From JANJTB01 sp032027125 (GTDB lineage: Bacteria > Bacteroidota > Ignavibacteria > Kapaibacteriales > UBA2268): 64,000 nt of DNA. The notes under the pieces are model-generated. The model was not told the DNA's origin. It did no database searches and saw only the letters and a program-made list of their open reading frames with translations. Every line of letters begins with the position of its first letter. Position 1 is the first letter of the stretch. This document shows positions 1 through 9,661 of the stretch, one piece after another. The stretch covers positions 3,276,350 to 3,340,349 of the forward strand of contig JAVSMQ010000001.1 in NCBI GenBank assembly GCA_032027125.1. The letters run 5' to 3'. The translations under genes were made by a program, and so were the position numbers.

Positions 1-1837
1 CACTTATTATCCGACAAAGAAAGCCGGAGGCATTAATGAAAGGAACAAAGCATTTCAATTAAAGAAAGGTGTTGGTGTTTATGGTGGTTATTCAGATATT
101 GATAGCCCTATAAACGATAGAAACTGGAATATCAACTTAACAATTCTTAGCGGGGATATAGGTGTTTCAAAGGATAGTTCAGATAATTGTTACCATGTTT
201 TTTATCATCCTAATGGTTCGATTTTGGATACAACTTCAATTTTGGACGGATTTATAATCAAATACGGCAATGCTGATGGATTAGGTGAATACTCACGGGG
301 CGGTGCAGTATTTAATTTCAAATCAAGTCCTAAATTTCAAAATATTAGATTTGAAATGAATTTTGCCGAAGATGGCGGCGGTGCAATTTACAACAATTTA
401 TGTCAACCGATGATTTTATATTCAACATTTATTGCCAATTATTCGAATTCAAAAAATGTAGGTGGTGGTGGCGTTCTGAATATTGAAAGTAAAACTATAA
501 TTTCAGAATGTATATTTGTAAATAATTTTTCAAAATCGAGAGGCGGCGGTGTGTTTAATTTTGAAAGTGAGGCTGAGATTTCAAATTCCGATTTTGTTCA
601 TAATGTATCCAATGACAGAGGTGGCGGACTTGTTAATGACTACCACTCAGATGCTATCATGACAAATTGTAAATTTATTGAAAATGAATCCGGTTTTGGC
701 GGCGGTGTTTATAATCTTTTAAGCAGTCCGACATTTTTGAATTCTTTATTCCATTCAAATGTTGCAAATGGAATTTTATTTAATGATGAAATAAGTTACG
801 GTGGTGGTGGACTGGCTAATGATTATAATGCAGATGCGGTTATAACTAATTGTACTTTTTCAAAAAATATATCAAAAGTAAGCGGTGGTGGAATATTAAG
901 CTATCGCAGCAATACTAAGATAAATAATTCAATAGTTTGGGGAAATAATGCTGAAGTCAGTGGAAATGAACTGACATTTTCAGGTGAAGGAACGTCAACT
1001 ATAAATTATTCGTGCTTCAGCAATAGTTCAGATGATGTTTCAGGTTCAAATTTCAATCAAATTAACTGTATATATTCAAATCCTGAATTTTCAGGTCAAA
1101 GTAATACTTATGAATATAGTTTAGTTTCAAATTCTTCATGTATTGACAAGGGTAATAACTCATATATTGTTTTAACAACAGACATCAGAGGTGAAGGATT
1201 TCCGAGAAAACTAAATCCAAATGACGGTTCGGAAGGAATTGTTGATATTGGTGCTTATGAATATAAATATGGTTATGATAAACTTCAGGAAACTGAACTA
1301 ACAACACCATTCTTAATATCCCCATCAATCGGACAGAATAATGTTGAAACATCATTTAAATTTTTATGGCATAAAGTTGAAGATGCATCAGCTTACAATT
1401 TACAAATTTCCGAAGATTTAACATTTAAACAAATAAACAAAACTGCACTTGTGCCTGATACTAATAAATTAATTTCAGATTTGTCAAAAAATACAAGTTA
1501 CTTTTGGAGAGTAAATTCAATAAATGAAACTGATACCAGCGATTGGTCAAGTGTTTGGAAATTTATAACAGAAGATGTCCAGATACATGTTCATAACGAT
1601 TATTTTTCAAAATCTGATGAATTATCAGTAAACCCTAATCCGGCTTACGATATTCTAAACATTCAATATTCGGCATTTAATTTTCCCCAAGTCTTAAAAA
1701 TATATGATTTAATTGGTAATGTTGTATTACAAAGTGAAATTTCAAACTCTTCAAGCTCGATTGATGTTTCCGGTCTATACCCTGGTGTATATTTTATTTA
1801 TATTAACGATAGCAAGGGGATTTTTGTGAAGTATTAA
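1..1837 (+). CDS. T9SS-exported parallel beta-helix surface protein (5' end outside window)
   Basis: The frame is open from base 2, so the start lies upstream and only about 610 C-terminal residues are visible. The upstream part contains GVYGGY and a TILSGDI motif, typical of right-handed parallel beta-helix (polymorphic outer-membrane/choice-of-anchor) proteins. It is followed by repeated GGG-(V/L/I)-N turns such as GGGVFN, GGGLVND and GGGVYN at about 20-30 residue spacing, each with a NCxFxxN-like rung. Next comes a fibronectin-III-like segment (SAYNLQIS, then SYFWRV). The end is a type A T9SS sorting domain (NPNPAYDILNI, LIGNVV, LYPGVYFIYI). Inference: a secreted cell-surface adhesin or enzyme-like protein exported through the outer membrane by T9SS. 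Ligand unknown. Confidence 0.85.
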   Translation, partial: TYYPTKKAGGINERNKAFQLKKGVGVYGGYSDIDSPINDRNWNINLTILSGDIGVSKDSSDNCYHVFYHPNGSILDTTSILDGFIIKYGNADGLGEYSRGGAVFNFKSSPKFQNIRFEMNFAEDGGGAIYNNLCQPMILYSTFIANYSNSKNVGGGGVLNIESKTIISECIFVNNFSKSRGGGVFNFESEAEISNSDFVHNVSNDRGGGLVNDYHSDAIMTNCKFIENESGFGGGVYNLLSSPTFLNSLFHSNVANGILFNDEISYGGGGLANDYNADAVITNCTFSKNISKVSGGGILSYRSNTKINNSIVWGNNAEVSGNELTFSGEGTSTINYSCFSNSSDDVSGSNFNQINCIYSNPEFSGQSNTYEYSLVSNSSCIDKGNNSYIVLTTDIRGEGFPRKLNPNDGSEGIVDIGAYEYKYGYDKLQETELTTPFLISPSIGQNNVETSFKFLWHKVEDASAYNLQISEDLTFKQINKTALVPDTNKLISDLSKNTSYFWRVNSINETDTSDWSSVWKFITEDVQIHVHNDYFSKSDELSVNPNPAYDILNIQYSAFNFPQVLKIYDLIGNVVLQSEISNSSSSIDVSGLYPGVYFIYINDSKGIFVKY

Positions 1838-1925
1838 GTAGTTTTTCAATGTCCGAATTTTTTGAACGGTTTATTAATTTATTCAATAGATTCGAGGATG
1901 CAGGCAATGTTTTAAAATGGTATTT

Positions 1926-2936
1926 CTACCACCACCATTCGCTTTTTGATTGTCTGGTCATTAGGTCTTTTATAGCATCTAATGGCTTGATATTTTCAAA
2001 AAGGATGCGGGAAACCTGCTCTGTAATAGGCATTTCAACATTGTATTTTTTCCCGAGTTCCATAGCAGCACGTGTGGTAAAAACTCCTTCAGCGACCATT
2101 TTCATAGTAGCGTTTATTTCTTCCATTGTTTTGCCGGCACCAATCATTTCTCCAACACTTCGGTTACGGCTGTGACGGCTGCTACAGGTTACAAAAAGGT
2201 CACCTAAACCAGACAGACCCGAAAAAGTGATGGCTTTTGCCCCCATTGCAACACCGAGACGGGAAATTTCTGCCAAACCCCGTGTGATAAGTGCCGCTTT
2301 TGTATTGTCGCCGAGACCCAAGCCGTCAATTATACCTGCTGCAATTGCAATAACATTCTTAAGCGAACCGCCAAGTTCACAGCCCGTTACATCATCAGAT
2401 GAATAAACACGAAAATATTCATTTGAGAAAACTTCCTGAACATCACGGGCAAATGACATATTCTCTGATGCGACAACTATTGTCGTAGGCGTTTTTCTTG
2501 ATACTTCCTCGGCATGACTGGGACCTGTAAGAACAGCAAAATTTTTATAGTCAAGTCCGGCTGTTTTATGAAATATTTCGGATATTCGGTTTAAAGATGA
2601 AATCTCTATACCTTTTGAACCGTTTACAACATACTTCCCATTGACAGGTATATCATACTTAACTAGTGATTCATGAATATATTGAGTGGGTATGGCATTA
2701 ACAAGCCATTGGCAATTAACCAACTCACGGCTGTCGGAAGTAACTTTTATTTTATTATTAATATTAATTCCCGGCAGAAAATCAGGATTATTTCTTTCTC
2801 TGTTGATAACTTCAGCAAGTTCCGGGTCATGCGACCATAAAGTTACATTATAACCATTGTCATTTAGAACAAGAGCCAGTGATGTTCCCCATCCACCGGC
2901 TCCTAATACACCAATATTCAGATTATCTTTAATCAA
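1926..2936 (-). CDS. gpsA: NAD(P)-dependent glycerol-3-phosphate dehydrogenase
   Basis: 336 residues, full length for GpsA. It reduces dihydroxyacetone phosphate to sn-glycerol-3-phosphate, the backbone for phospholipid synthesis, in the cytoplasm. The N-terminal Rossmann motif GVLGAGGWGTSLA is clear, followed by LTGPSHAEE and the C-terminal domain motif GCELGGSLKNVIAIAAGI containing the catalytic lysine. The ATG overlaps the stop of plsY by four bases (ATGA), so the two are translationally coupled. plsY consumes the product of this enzyme, which makes this a two-gene phospholipid-entry operon. Nothing odd is seen. Confidence 0.96.
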   Translation of the reverse strand: MIKDNLNIGVLGAGGWGTSLALVLNDNGYNVTLWSHDPELAEVINRERNNPDFLPGININNKIKVTSDSRELVNCQWLVNAIPTQYIHESLVKYDIPVNGKYVVNGSKGIEISSLNRISEIFHKTAGLDYKNFAVLTGPSHAEEVSRKTPTTIVVASENMSFARDVQEVFSNEYFRVYSSDDVTGCELGGSLKNVIAIAAGIIDGLGLGDNTKAALITRGLAEISRLGVAMGAKAITFSGLSGLGDLFVTCSSRHSRNRSVGEMIGAGKTMEEINATMKMVAEGVFTTRAAMELGKKYNVEMPITEQVSRILFENIKPLDAIKDLMTRQSKSEWWW

Positions 2937-3658
2937 TTTTTATCCTTATCAGTAGGGATTTCCGCCGTTCGGGGTTTTCGTTTAAATAGCTGTAGTTTTG
3001 AAAACTTATTCTCATTACCGTTCAGTAGTCTTTTAATGTTGGCTCTGTGGGTGTAGAATACCAAAACCATAAGTCCGACCGCAAAGTAAATAAGAATACC
3101 GTAACCCGGTATATCTGCACCAAAAATGTTGTATCGTACAATCATTGATGACGGTATCGAAAATGCTGCCATAATCGAACCAAGTGAAATATATCCGGAA
3201 AATATAACTGTCAGGGCAAACAAAGAAGCTGCAATAAGTACATCATAAGGCGCCAGACCAATCAGCATACCGGCAGCAGTATTTACACCCTTGCCGCCTT
3301 TGAATCCTGCAAAAACCGACCATATATGACCTACGACAGCAAATATTCCGGCAAGTATTTTCAGTAAAGTAATATGCTCAAACATTGTGACATTAGGAAA
3401 AATCAATCCTTCACCAATTAAACCAGCAACCAGAACAACTGCCAAATAACCCTTTAAAATATCGGCTATTTGTACAAAAAGTCCCCATTTCCACCCAAGA
3501 AGCCGGAAAGCATTTGTACTGCCCATATTACCACTGCCCTTGGTACGTATATCAAATCCAAAAAATCGTTTACTTATAATTATAGCGGTTGGGATGCTGC
3601 CTATCAAGTAGCTCAGGCATGCTATCAATATGATTTTTAAAACTACTTCCATTACCAA
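2933..3658 (-). CDS. plsY: Acyl-phosphate:glycerol-3-phosphate acyltransferase
   Basis: 241 residues. An integral membrane acyltransferase that makes lysophosphatidic acid from acyl phosphate and glycerol-3-phosphate. PlsY motifs are visible: the N-terminal SYLIGSIPTA, the phosphate-binding RTKGSGNMGSTN, and GHIWSVFAGFKGGKGVNT. Several hydrophobic segments alternate with loops as in the family. The C-terminal basic tail (RKPRTAEIPTDKDKN) is longer than in many homologues. It is first in the operon with gpsA and overlaps it by 4 bp. About 100 bp of AT-rich DNA separates it from the methyltransferase upstream. Confidence 0.95.
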   Translation of the reverse strand: MVMEVVLKIILIACLSYLIGSIPTAIIISKRFFGFDIRTKGSGNMGSTNAFRLLGWKWGLFVQIADILKGYLAVVLVAGLIGEGLIFPNVTMFEHITLLKILAGIFAVVGHIWSVFAGFKGGKGVNTAAGMLIGLAPYDVLIAASLFALTVIFSGYISLGSIMAAFSIPSSMIVRYNIFGADIPGYGILIYFAVGLMVLVFYTHRANIKRLLNGNENKFSKLQLFKRKPRTAEIPTDKDKN

Positions 3659-3758
3659 ATACCAAAAAAAATGAAATCAAGAACCTAAATGCGCTCTTGA
3701 TTATAAGAAAAATAACAATGAACAACAAATTATTAATATAGAGTGAATTTTCGTCAAA

Positions 3759-4532
3759 TTATTTTAAAAAATTCTTGAAATGATACATTGAAATTCCTGC
3801 TGCAATTGCAACATTCAATGACTCTGCGGAACCGTCACCTTCGATTTTGTACATTCCTTTCAAAACGTCTTCTACCTCTTTGGAAATGCCTCTTGATTCG
3901 TTCCCAAAAACCAGACCAAAATTCTTTTTGACTTTAGCAGACTTTAGAGGATTATCGGATTGCAGTGCTGCACCCAATATATCAAATCCCTTGTAATTTT
4001 CCGTTAAATATGTTTCTAAATCAGGTGCTTCATGAATTGATGTCTTGAAAATTGCTCCCATAGTAGAACGTACGGTTTTAGGGTTGAAACAGTCTGCGCA
4101 GTCTCTTCCTAAAATTATCTGGTCGAATCCGAACCATGATGCAGTTCGTATTATCGTACCCACATTGCCGGGGTCTGAAACACCGTCCAATGCGATGAAC
4201 GGTTTTGTATAATCAGGTTCCAGCGTTTGTGTAGTCACAACAGCTAAAATGCTCTGCGGAGTTTTTGTATCAGTAAGCTGGTCAAAAAGATGCTTTTGTG
4301 CAGTATATACCGGCAACCCCTGCTCTGAATAAAACTCTGCAAGATTTAGAACCTCCGGTGATGGAGAATCTCGAATGACAATAAGCTCGGTAGTAAAGTC
4401 ACTTTGGGATAACTCGGTTACTAATTTTTCTCCTTCAGCAATAAATAACCCGTTCTGGTCTCTAAAGGATTTTTGAAGAAGGGATCTTATCAATTTCTTC
4501 AGTTTTTGAGTGACTTGCATTGTATATAACAT
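3759..4532 (-). CDS. TrmH/SpoU-family RNA 2'-O-methyltransferase
   Basis: 257 residues. A SPOUT-fold, SAM-dependent methyltransferase predicted to modify the ribose of rRNA or tRNA. The N-terminal substrate-binding region has FIAEGEKLVTEL. The catalytic knot motifs follow: LDGVSDPGNVGTIIRTASWFG (motif 1 region), LVFGNESRGIS (motif 2) and SLNVAIAAGISMY (motif 3). It resembles RlmB/TsnR-type proteins, but the substrate cannot be told from sequence. A second ATG four codons in (MQVTQKLKK) is an equally possible start. Divergent from the phosphorylase gene. Confidence 0.9.
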   Translation of the reverse strand: MLYTMQVTQKLKKLIRSLLQKSFRDQNGLFIAEGEKLVTELSQSDFTTELIVIRDSPSPEVLNLAEFYSEQGLPVYTAQKHLFDQLTDTKTPQSILAVVTTQTLEPDYTKPFIALDGVSDPGNVGTIIRTASWFGFDQIILGRDCADCFNPKTVRSTMGAIFKTSIHEAPDLETYLTENYKGFDILGAALQSDNPLKSAKVKKNFGLVFGNESRGISKEVEDVLKGMYKIEGDGSAESLNVAIAAGISMYHFKNFLK

Positions 4533-4644
4533 TAATCAACTTTTTTTTATTTTTCAATATTTACCATTTTCAGAATATAAAAATACGATTTAATTTTAAA
4601 AAATAATATTTTTACATGATATTAATTTACAAATTCAATTAATT

Positions 4645-5943
4645 ATGTTAACATCTGAGATTTTAAAGAAGAAAAGAGACGGTTTTGAACTGTCAAAACA
4701 TGATATAAAATATTTTATTGAAGGATTAGAAAATTCAAATGTTTCGGATATCCAGGCTGCTGCATTTCTAATGGCTTGCTGCACGAGGGGTTTGTCGCAG
4801 AGTGAAGTTTCTTCCCTGACTTTTGAAATGCGTGATTCGGGAATGAAATTTGATTTTTCAAAAATAAAAAATAAAAAAGTAGATAAACACTCAACCGGCG
4901 GAGTCGGGGATAAAATTTCTTTACTGATTACACCTCTTTGTATGGCTTTTGATGTTGCAGTACCGATGATTTCCGGCAGGGGGCTTGGTCACACAGGCGG
5001 AACTGCTGACAAGCTTGAATCAATTACAGGGTTCAGAATCAGGCTCGAAACCGATGAATATTTAGAATTACTTGAAAAAAACGGTGTTTTTATGGCTTGT
5101 CAGACTGAAGATATAGCTCCGGCTGACAAAAAGTTGTATCATATTCGTGATGTTACCGGTACTGTAGAATCGGTTGGCTTGATAACCGCTTCAATATTAA
5201 GCAAAAAATTGGTTGAAGACCTTGATGCTCTGATTATTGATATGAAAGTTGGAAACGGTGCTTTTATGCTGGATATGGAGTCTGCCCTTGAATTGGCAGG
5301 AGCAATGGCAAGCGTTGCCGGTCAGGCAGGATTAAATATGAGAATCATTTTTACTTCAATGGAGCAGCCGCTGGGTAATAATATCGGAAATTGGCTGGAA
5401 ATTGAAGAAACTATGTCAGCACTTAAAGGCGACTGTCCCGATGATATAAGAGAGATTACAGAAAAACTAACCGCAGCGATGCTTTTGAGCACAAATATAT
5501 TTGATAATGAAGAGCAGGCATTGATTGAAATTAGAAAAGTCTGGGATGCAGGTACTGGATATCAAAATTTCGTAAAAATGATTGAAGCACAAGGCGGTGA
5601 CCTTGAAAAAAGCAGGGAGAGTTATGCTCAATATCCCACACATACAATTTATGCTGAATCTGACGGCTATATAGTGCAGATTGACTCGCTTTATACCGGT
5701 TTGGCTGGTATTATGCTCGGTGCCGGAAGACGTGATGTTGATGACAGCATTGATTATGGTGCAGGGATTATTCTAAAGAAAAAAGTAGGTGACAAAGTTG
5801 TTAAGGACGAACCAATAGCAATACTTAAAGCAAAAGACAAATCTCTATTCAGTGCTGCTGCCGAGATTCTGCAAAATTGCTTTATCATTGGTGAAAAGAG
5901 AATTACTCCGCCTCAGCTCATTATTGAAGAGTGGGTAGTATGA
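4645..5943 (+). CDS. deoA: Pyrimidine-nucleoside / thymidine phosphorylase
   Basis: 432 residues. Splits thymidine or uridine with phosphate into free base and (deoxy)ribose-1-phosphate, a salvage enzyme. The glycosyltransferase family 3 signature is visible: DKHSTGGVGDKISL (phosphate binding), SGRGLGHTGGTADKLES and MKVGNGAFM. The C-terminal pyrimidine-nucleoside phosphorylase domain has SDGYIVQIDS. Whether it is strictly a thymidine phosphorylase or accepts uridine too (Pdp-like) cannot be decided. It starts an operon with a symporter and pgsA through ATGA overlaps, suggesting that the transporter may carry a nucleoside-related solute. Confidence 0.92.
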   Translation: MLTSEILKKKRDGFELSKHDIKYFIEGLENSNVSDIQAAAFLMACCTRGLSQSEVSSLTFEMRDSGMKFDFSKIKNKKVDKHSTGGVGDKISLLITPLCMAFDVAVPMISGRGLGHTGGTADKLESITGFRIRLETDEYLELLEKNGVFMACQTEDIAPADKKLYHIRDVTGTVESVGLITASILSKKLVEDLDALIIDMKVGNGAFMLDMESALELAGAMASVAGQAGLNMRIIFTSMEQPLGNNIGNWLEIEETMSALKGDCPDDIREITEKLTAAMLLSTNIFDNEEQALIEIRKVWDAGTGYQNFVKMIEAQGGDLEKSRESYAQYPTHTIYAESDGYIVQIDSLYTGLAGIMLGAGRRDVDDSIDYGAGIILKKKVGDKVVKDEPIAILKAKDKSLFSAAAEILQNCFIIGEKRITPPQLIIEEWVV

Positions 5944-7325
5944 CGCTTACATTTGCCGACATTCTGGTCATTTGTGCTTATTTTGCTATTATTCTTTATG
6001 TAGGATTTGTAATTTCACAAAAAGATAAGAAGCAAAAACCATCAAACGAAGAATACCTGCTTGCCGGAAGGAAGCTTACAATGCCTCTTTTTGTAGCTTC
6101 GCTTGTAGCTACGTGGTACGGGAGTATTCTTGGGATAGGCGAATTTGTATATACATCGGGTTTTGTTGCCTGGGTTTGTTTTGGACTGCCGTATTATATT
6201 GCAGCAGGTTTGTTTGCATTTTTTCTTGCAGGAAAAATCAGAGAGTCGAATGTAACCTCCATTCCTGAACAAATTAATTTGAAATACGGCAAGTTTGCAG
6301 GTATCGCTGCCTCATTGATAGTATTGGTTATCACAATTCCGGCGGCTTATATTCTGATGCTTGGGATAATTATTCAGCTTTTCTCGGGATGGACTTTATG
6401 GGTATCAATAATAACCGGTGCAATTTTATCGCTTGTATATTTATTTAACGGCGGATTTAGAGCTGATGTCTATACTAATACAGCACAATTTATTTTGATG
6501 TATCTCGGATTTGGGATTCTGCTTATTTTTACAATCATTCATTTCGGTTCATTTGGTAATATGATGAGCCAATTACCGGTAAACCATAAGACTTTTACCG
6601 GCGGATACAACTGGCAGTTCCTGATTGCCTGGTTTATTATTGCATTCCAGACTTTTGTTGACCCGAGCTTTCATCAGAGGTGCTCAGCTGCAAAATCTCC
6701 TAAAACTGCAAGAAACGGTATATTCGTATCAATAATATTTTGGGCAATATTTGATTTTATGACTTTATCAACAGGCTTATTTGCAAAAGCTTATTTGGAA
6801 ATTGATAATCCTCTAATGTCGTTTCCACTCCTTGGCGAAGCCGTATTACCTGCTTTTTTCAAGGGTATATTTATTGTTTCGCTGCTTGCTACTGTAATGT
6901 CAACATTGGACAGCTACGCATTTATCAGTGCAGCGACAATTGGTAATGATATATTATCGCATTTTAAACAATTGAAACGATTTTCAGCCGAGAAGCTTAC
7001 AAAAGCCGGATTGATTATAACAGGGGTTATCGGAGTAATTGTAGCAATTGCATTGCCATCGGCTGTTGACATAATATATAAAACTGCATCAATTGCAGTA
7101 CCCGGTTTGATTTTCCCGCTGACTTTAAGTATGAATAATAAAGTATTTATCAGTCCGGTTAATACAATAGTAATTATGATTGGCTCAAGTACTCTGTCAT
7201 TAATCTGGACTATTCTGAAAGGTATGGAATATCCGTTTTTTAAAGAAATTGAGCCTATGTTTCCGGGCATAATTTTTGCTTTTATACTCACATTGATTTT
7301 TATAAGAAAGGTTAAGAAAATATGA
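5940..7325 (+). CDS. Sodium:solute symporter (SSS family)
   Basis: About 461 residues with roughly 12-13 hydrophobic segments, the usual size of solute:sodium symporters. Family features: an N-terminal EEYLLAGRKLTMPLFVASLVATWYG segment, DPSFHQRCSAAKSP in the middle, and LLATVMSTLDSYAFISAA corresponding to the conserved sodium-site helix. The ATG at 5940 overlaps the deoA stop by 4 bp and is preferred over a GTG 9 bp upstream. The gene also overlaps pgsA by 4 bp. Substrate unknown; position behind a nucleoside phosphorylase hints at a nucleoside or related solute, but SSS proteins have very varied substrates. Confidence 0.88.
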   Translation: MTLTFADILVICAYFAIILYVGFVISQKDKKQKPSNEEYLLAGRKLTMPLFVASLVATWYGSILGIGEFVYTSGFVAWVCFGLPYYIAAGLFAFFLAGKIRESNVTSIPEQINLKYGKFAGIAASLIVLVITIPAAYILMLGIIIQLFSGWTLWVSIITGAILSLVYLFNGGFRADVYTNTAQFILMYLGFGILLIFTIIHFGSFGNMMSQLPVNHKTFTGGYNWQFLIAWFIIAFQTFVDPSFHQRCSAAKSPKTARNGIFVSIIFWAIFDFMTLSTGLFAKAYLEIDNPLMSFPLLGEAVLPAFFKGIFIVSLLATVMSTLDSYAFISAATIGNDILSHFKQLKRFSAEKLTKAGLIITGVIGVIVAIALPSAVDIIYKTASIAVPGLIFPLTLSMNNKVFISPVNTIVIMIGSSTLSLIWTILKGMEYPFFKEIEPMFPGIIFAFILTLIFIRKVKKI

Positions 7326-7837
7326 ATATATCAAATTCATTAAGCTTATTAAGAATAATTTTAACTGCACCGGTTGCTTATCTGATTTATACAGGTGATT
7401 TAAATTTAGCAATTATCATTGGAATTATAGCCGGTATAACTGATTTTCTCGATGGATTTTTAGCCAGGAAACTAAATCAAATTACTGAGCTCGGGAAAAT
7501 TCTCGACCCTGTTGCAGACAAAATATTTGTTGCCGTAATAGCCTTAGTAATGATTTTAGTTGATTTAATGCCGTTATGGTTTTTTCTTGTTGTAATTGCA
7601 AGAGATATTTTGATACTTCTGGGAGGATTATATTTATCCCAAAAATATAATCTGATTTTGGCATCAAATTTCGAAGGAAAAGCAACATTTATGCTAATTA
7701 TACTTACAATACTCGGAGTGCTTCTCGGTGTGCAGGATGTTGGTTTCTACGGCTATTATCTGTGTCTTGCAGCATTGATATATTCATTCGGTACATATCT
7801 AATCAGGATGATTGAGGTGCTGAGAGAGAGGAAGTGA
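7322..7837 (+). CDS. pgsA: CDP-diacylglycerol-glycerol-3-phosphate 3-phosphatidyltransferase
   Basis: 171 residues. A membrane CDP-alcohol phosphatidyltransferase making phosphatidylglycerol phosphate. The family signature is intact: DFLDGFLARKLNQITELGKILDPVADK, that is D-G-(x)2-A-R-(x)8-G-(x)3-D-(x)3-D, followed by hydrophobic helices. It overlaps the symporter stop by 4 bp and ends 16 bp before the convergent aminotransferase gene. PgsA is the best match, but other CDP-alcohol transferases share the motif. Confidence 0.9.
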   Translation: MNISNSLSLLRIILTAPVAYLIYTGDLNLAIIIGIIAGITDFLDGFLARKLNQITELGKILDPVADKIFVAVIALVMILVDLMPLWFFLVVIARDILILLGGLYLSQKYNLILASNFEGKATFMLIILTILGVLLGVQDVGFYGYYLCLAALIYSFGTYLIRMIEVLRERK

Positions 7838-7853
7838 TGATTTGTTTGAATGA

Positions 7854-8456
7854 TTATCTTGACACATTATTAATATCTATGAAACAATTTTCCAACTCTA
7901 TCATTGCGTTAATAAGTATAACTCTTTTGAAATCAACCAAATCATCAACTAATATTTCTAATGGTTCGATTCTTTTCTCACGCAATAATTGTTCTCTTTT
8001 CGTTCCCCTGAGCAACGGATTTGCGGGAGTGTAGAGTTTATTCCCGTCATCTAAAACAACATTACAGTATGAAGTATCGGTGATTAAACCATTTCGGACT
8101 ATCAATATTTCATCACATTCGCCGCGGGCTGAAAATAGTCTGTTAATGGCAGTTCTTTCCAAATATTTGAAATCATATTTCAGATTGTCAGCCTGTACAA
8201 TTTTCAAAGTTTTAGTTTCATAAATTTTATAAGACAGAAATTCATATTTTTCAATTTTATCCGAATATATAATTCTTAATTTATATAGTCCCTGTCCGTA
8301 CATTGGAAAGATTATTATTTCGCTTAGATCAATTTTAGTATTTGGATAAAATTCGGATAAAGTTCTGTTAACCCGCTCCTGATGCAGAGCGAGGTTATAT
8401 ATAATTCCGTTAAATACTTTTATTGATTCAATAAATAGGTACATATACCTTGTCAA
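7854..8456 (-). CDS. pabC: Class IV aminotransferase, probable aminodeoxychorismate lyase
   Basis: 200 residues, short for fold-type IV PLP enzymes. It probably releases pyruvate from 4-amino-4-deoxychorismate to give p-aminobenzoate for folate. Visible are FIESIKVFNGIIYNLALHQERVNRT at the N-terminus, the region after the PLP lysine (ERTAINRLFSARGECDEILIVRNGLITDTSYCNVV) and LRGTKREQLL. It overlaps pabB by 29 bp, and gene order pabB-pabC supports the folate role over a branched-chain aminotransferase. Compact PabC-like proteins of this length occur in Bacteroidota (from memory). Confidence 0.8.
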   Translation of the reverse strand: MTRYMYLFIESIKVFNGIIYNLALHQERVNRTLSEFYPNTKIDLSEIIIFPMYGQGLYKLRIIYSDKIEKYEFLSYKIYETKTLKIVQADNLKYDFKYLERTAINRLFSARGECDEILIVRNGLITDTSYCNVVLDDGNKLYTPANPLLRGTKREQLLREKRIEPLEILVDDLVDFKRVILINAMIELENCFIDINNVSR

Positions 8457-9438
8457 TTAGTTCCTGATATTCAGAATTTACTTCACTCATAGACGTAATT
8501 CCTCCACCGCTCTTGAATTCGTATCCATCATTGGTTTTTTCTATAAATCTTATTATAACAGCACTATCAAGATTTTCTCCGTCAAAAGCCCCGAAAACAC
8601 CAGAATAAAAACCTCTTTCGTAACCTTCTGCTTCTTTGATTATTTCGACGGTTTTTTTCTTCGGTGCACCGGTAACCGAGCCTGCAGGCAGAAGTTTGTC
8701 AAATATATTGCCGAGATTTTCATTATAATTTCCGGGTAAATCACCGCATATTTCAGAACTGATTTGTATCAACCGTTTATTGCTGGTTTGCAGAAAATCA
8801 GCATAACGAAACTTATTTACACGAACATTCTTTGAAACAATCGAAAGGTCGTTTCGGATTAAATCCACTATTGTATTATGCTCTGCAAACTCTTTTTCAT
8901 CATTTAGAATAATATTCAATGCATCGGGTATGTCAGCATCTATTGTACCTTTCATCGGATATGAAGATATTTTGCCGTCCCGGATTTTCACAAAAATCTC
9001 AGGTGAAAAACAGACAAAATTATCTTTCACAAAAATCTTATATTTAGCTATACTGTGATAAAAGATTTCCTCAAGTGTAAGATTCAATTCAATTTTTGTT
9101 GGAAAAGTTAAATTGAGAAGATAAGAATTGCCGTTAATGATATTATCCTGAACGTATTTAAATGCACTGGAATATTTTTCAAATGTTACCGGATGTTTTT
9201 CAAGTTTAAAATCCGGTATTTCGATTTTGCTTTCTTCAAAATTTTTGGCATCTTCTGTCTGAAATAGTATTTCCGAACTATTGATTTCTGTTAAAAGGAT
9301 AATAATCGGATTTGCAAAATCAAAATCAATAATAAATAAAAAAGGCAGTTTGAGGCTGCCGAATTTGTTCATTGTTTGTATGAATTCTGATTTTGTCAAT
9401 TGTGGTGCTAAATTTTTAGTCAATTCTTTTAGAAGCAT
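8428..9438 (-). CDS. pabB: Aminodeoxychorismate synthase component I
   Basis: 336 residues. A chorismate-binding enzyme (anthranilate synthase component I/PabB family) that aminates chorismate for p-aminobenzoate. The chorismate domain is visible: NSYLLNLTFPT, PEIFVKIRDGKISSYPMKGTID, EFAEHNTIVDLIRNDL, GSVTGAPKKKTVEIIKEAEG, RGFYSGVFG and FKSGGGITSMS. The N-terminal domain is reduced compared with E. coli PabB. The first ATG overlaps the DUF2283 gene upstream by 23 bp; a second ATG 22 codons in (MNKFGSLKLPF) would avoid that. No pabA-like amidotransferase gene is in the window. Confidence 0.88.
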   Translation of the reverse strand: MLLKELTKNLAPQLTKSEFIQTMNKFGSLKLPFLFIIDFDFANPIIILLTEINSSEILFQTEDAKNFEESKIEIPDFKLEKHPVTFEKYSSAFKYVQDNIINGNSYLLNLTFPTKIELNLTLEEIFYHSIAKYKIFVKDNFVCFSPEIFVKIRDGKISSYPMKGTIDADIPDALNIILNDEKEFAEHNTIVDLIRNDLSIVSKNVRVNKFRYADFLQTSNKRLIQISSEICGDLPGNYNENLGNIFDKLLPAGSVTGAPKKKTVEIIKEAEGYERGFYSGVFGAFDGENLDSAVIIRFIEKTNDGYEFKSGGGITSMSEVNSEYQELIDKVYVPIY

Positions 9439-9661
9439 CTAAAAGTGTGATTCCAACTAATTCGTCATCTCTATATCTTAATAATACTCCATCTTTCAAC
9501 ATTTCAGAATCTGATGCTTGCTGCGGTTTTTTATAATTTATATATAAAACATCTGCATCTTTATCATAATCTAACCAAAATTTCTTAGTCTGCATTTTTA
9601 ATAAATGAGGCAACATACCGTAAAATTCGTTAATTGTATTTGTTATTGTTGAGCTTTCCAT
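9416..9661 (-). CDS. DUF2283 small protein, candidate antitoxin of a two-gene module
   Basis: 81 residues. The core FWLDYDKDADVLYINY, then GVLLRYRDDELVGITLLDASKR, matches the DUF2283 family. DUF2283 proteins often sit next to small nuclease-like proteins, and an antitoxin role is inferred from that context rather than shown. It overlaps the upstream 102-residue gene by 19 bp and the downstream pabB start by 23 bp, so the module is transcriptionally fused to the pab genes. Confidence 0.75.
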   Translation of the reverse strand: MESSTITNTINEFYGMLPHLLKMQTKKFWLDYDKDADVLYINYKKPQQASDSEMLKDGVLLRYRDDELVGITLLDASKRID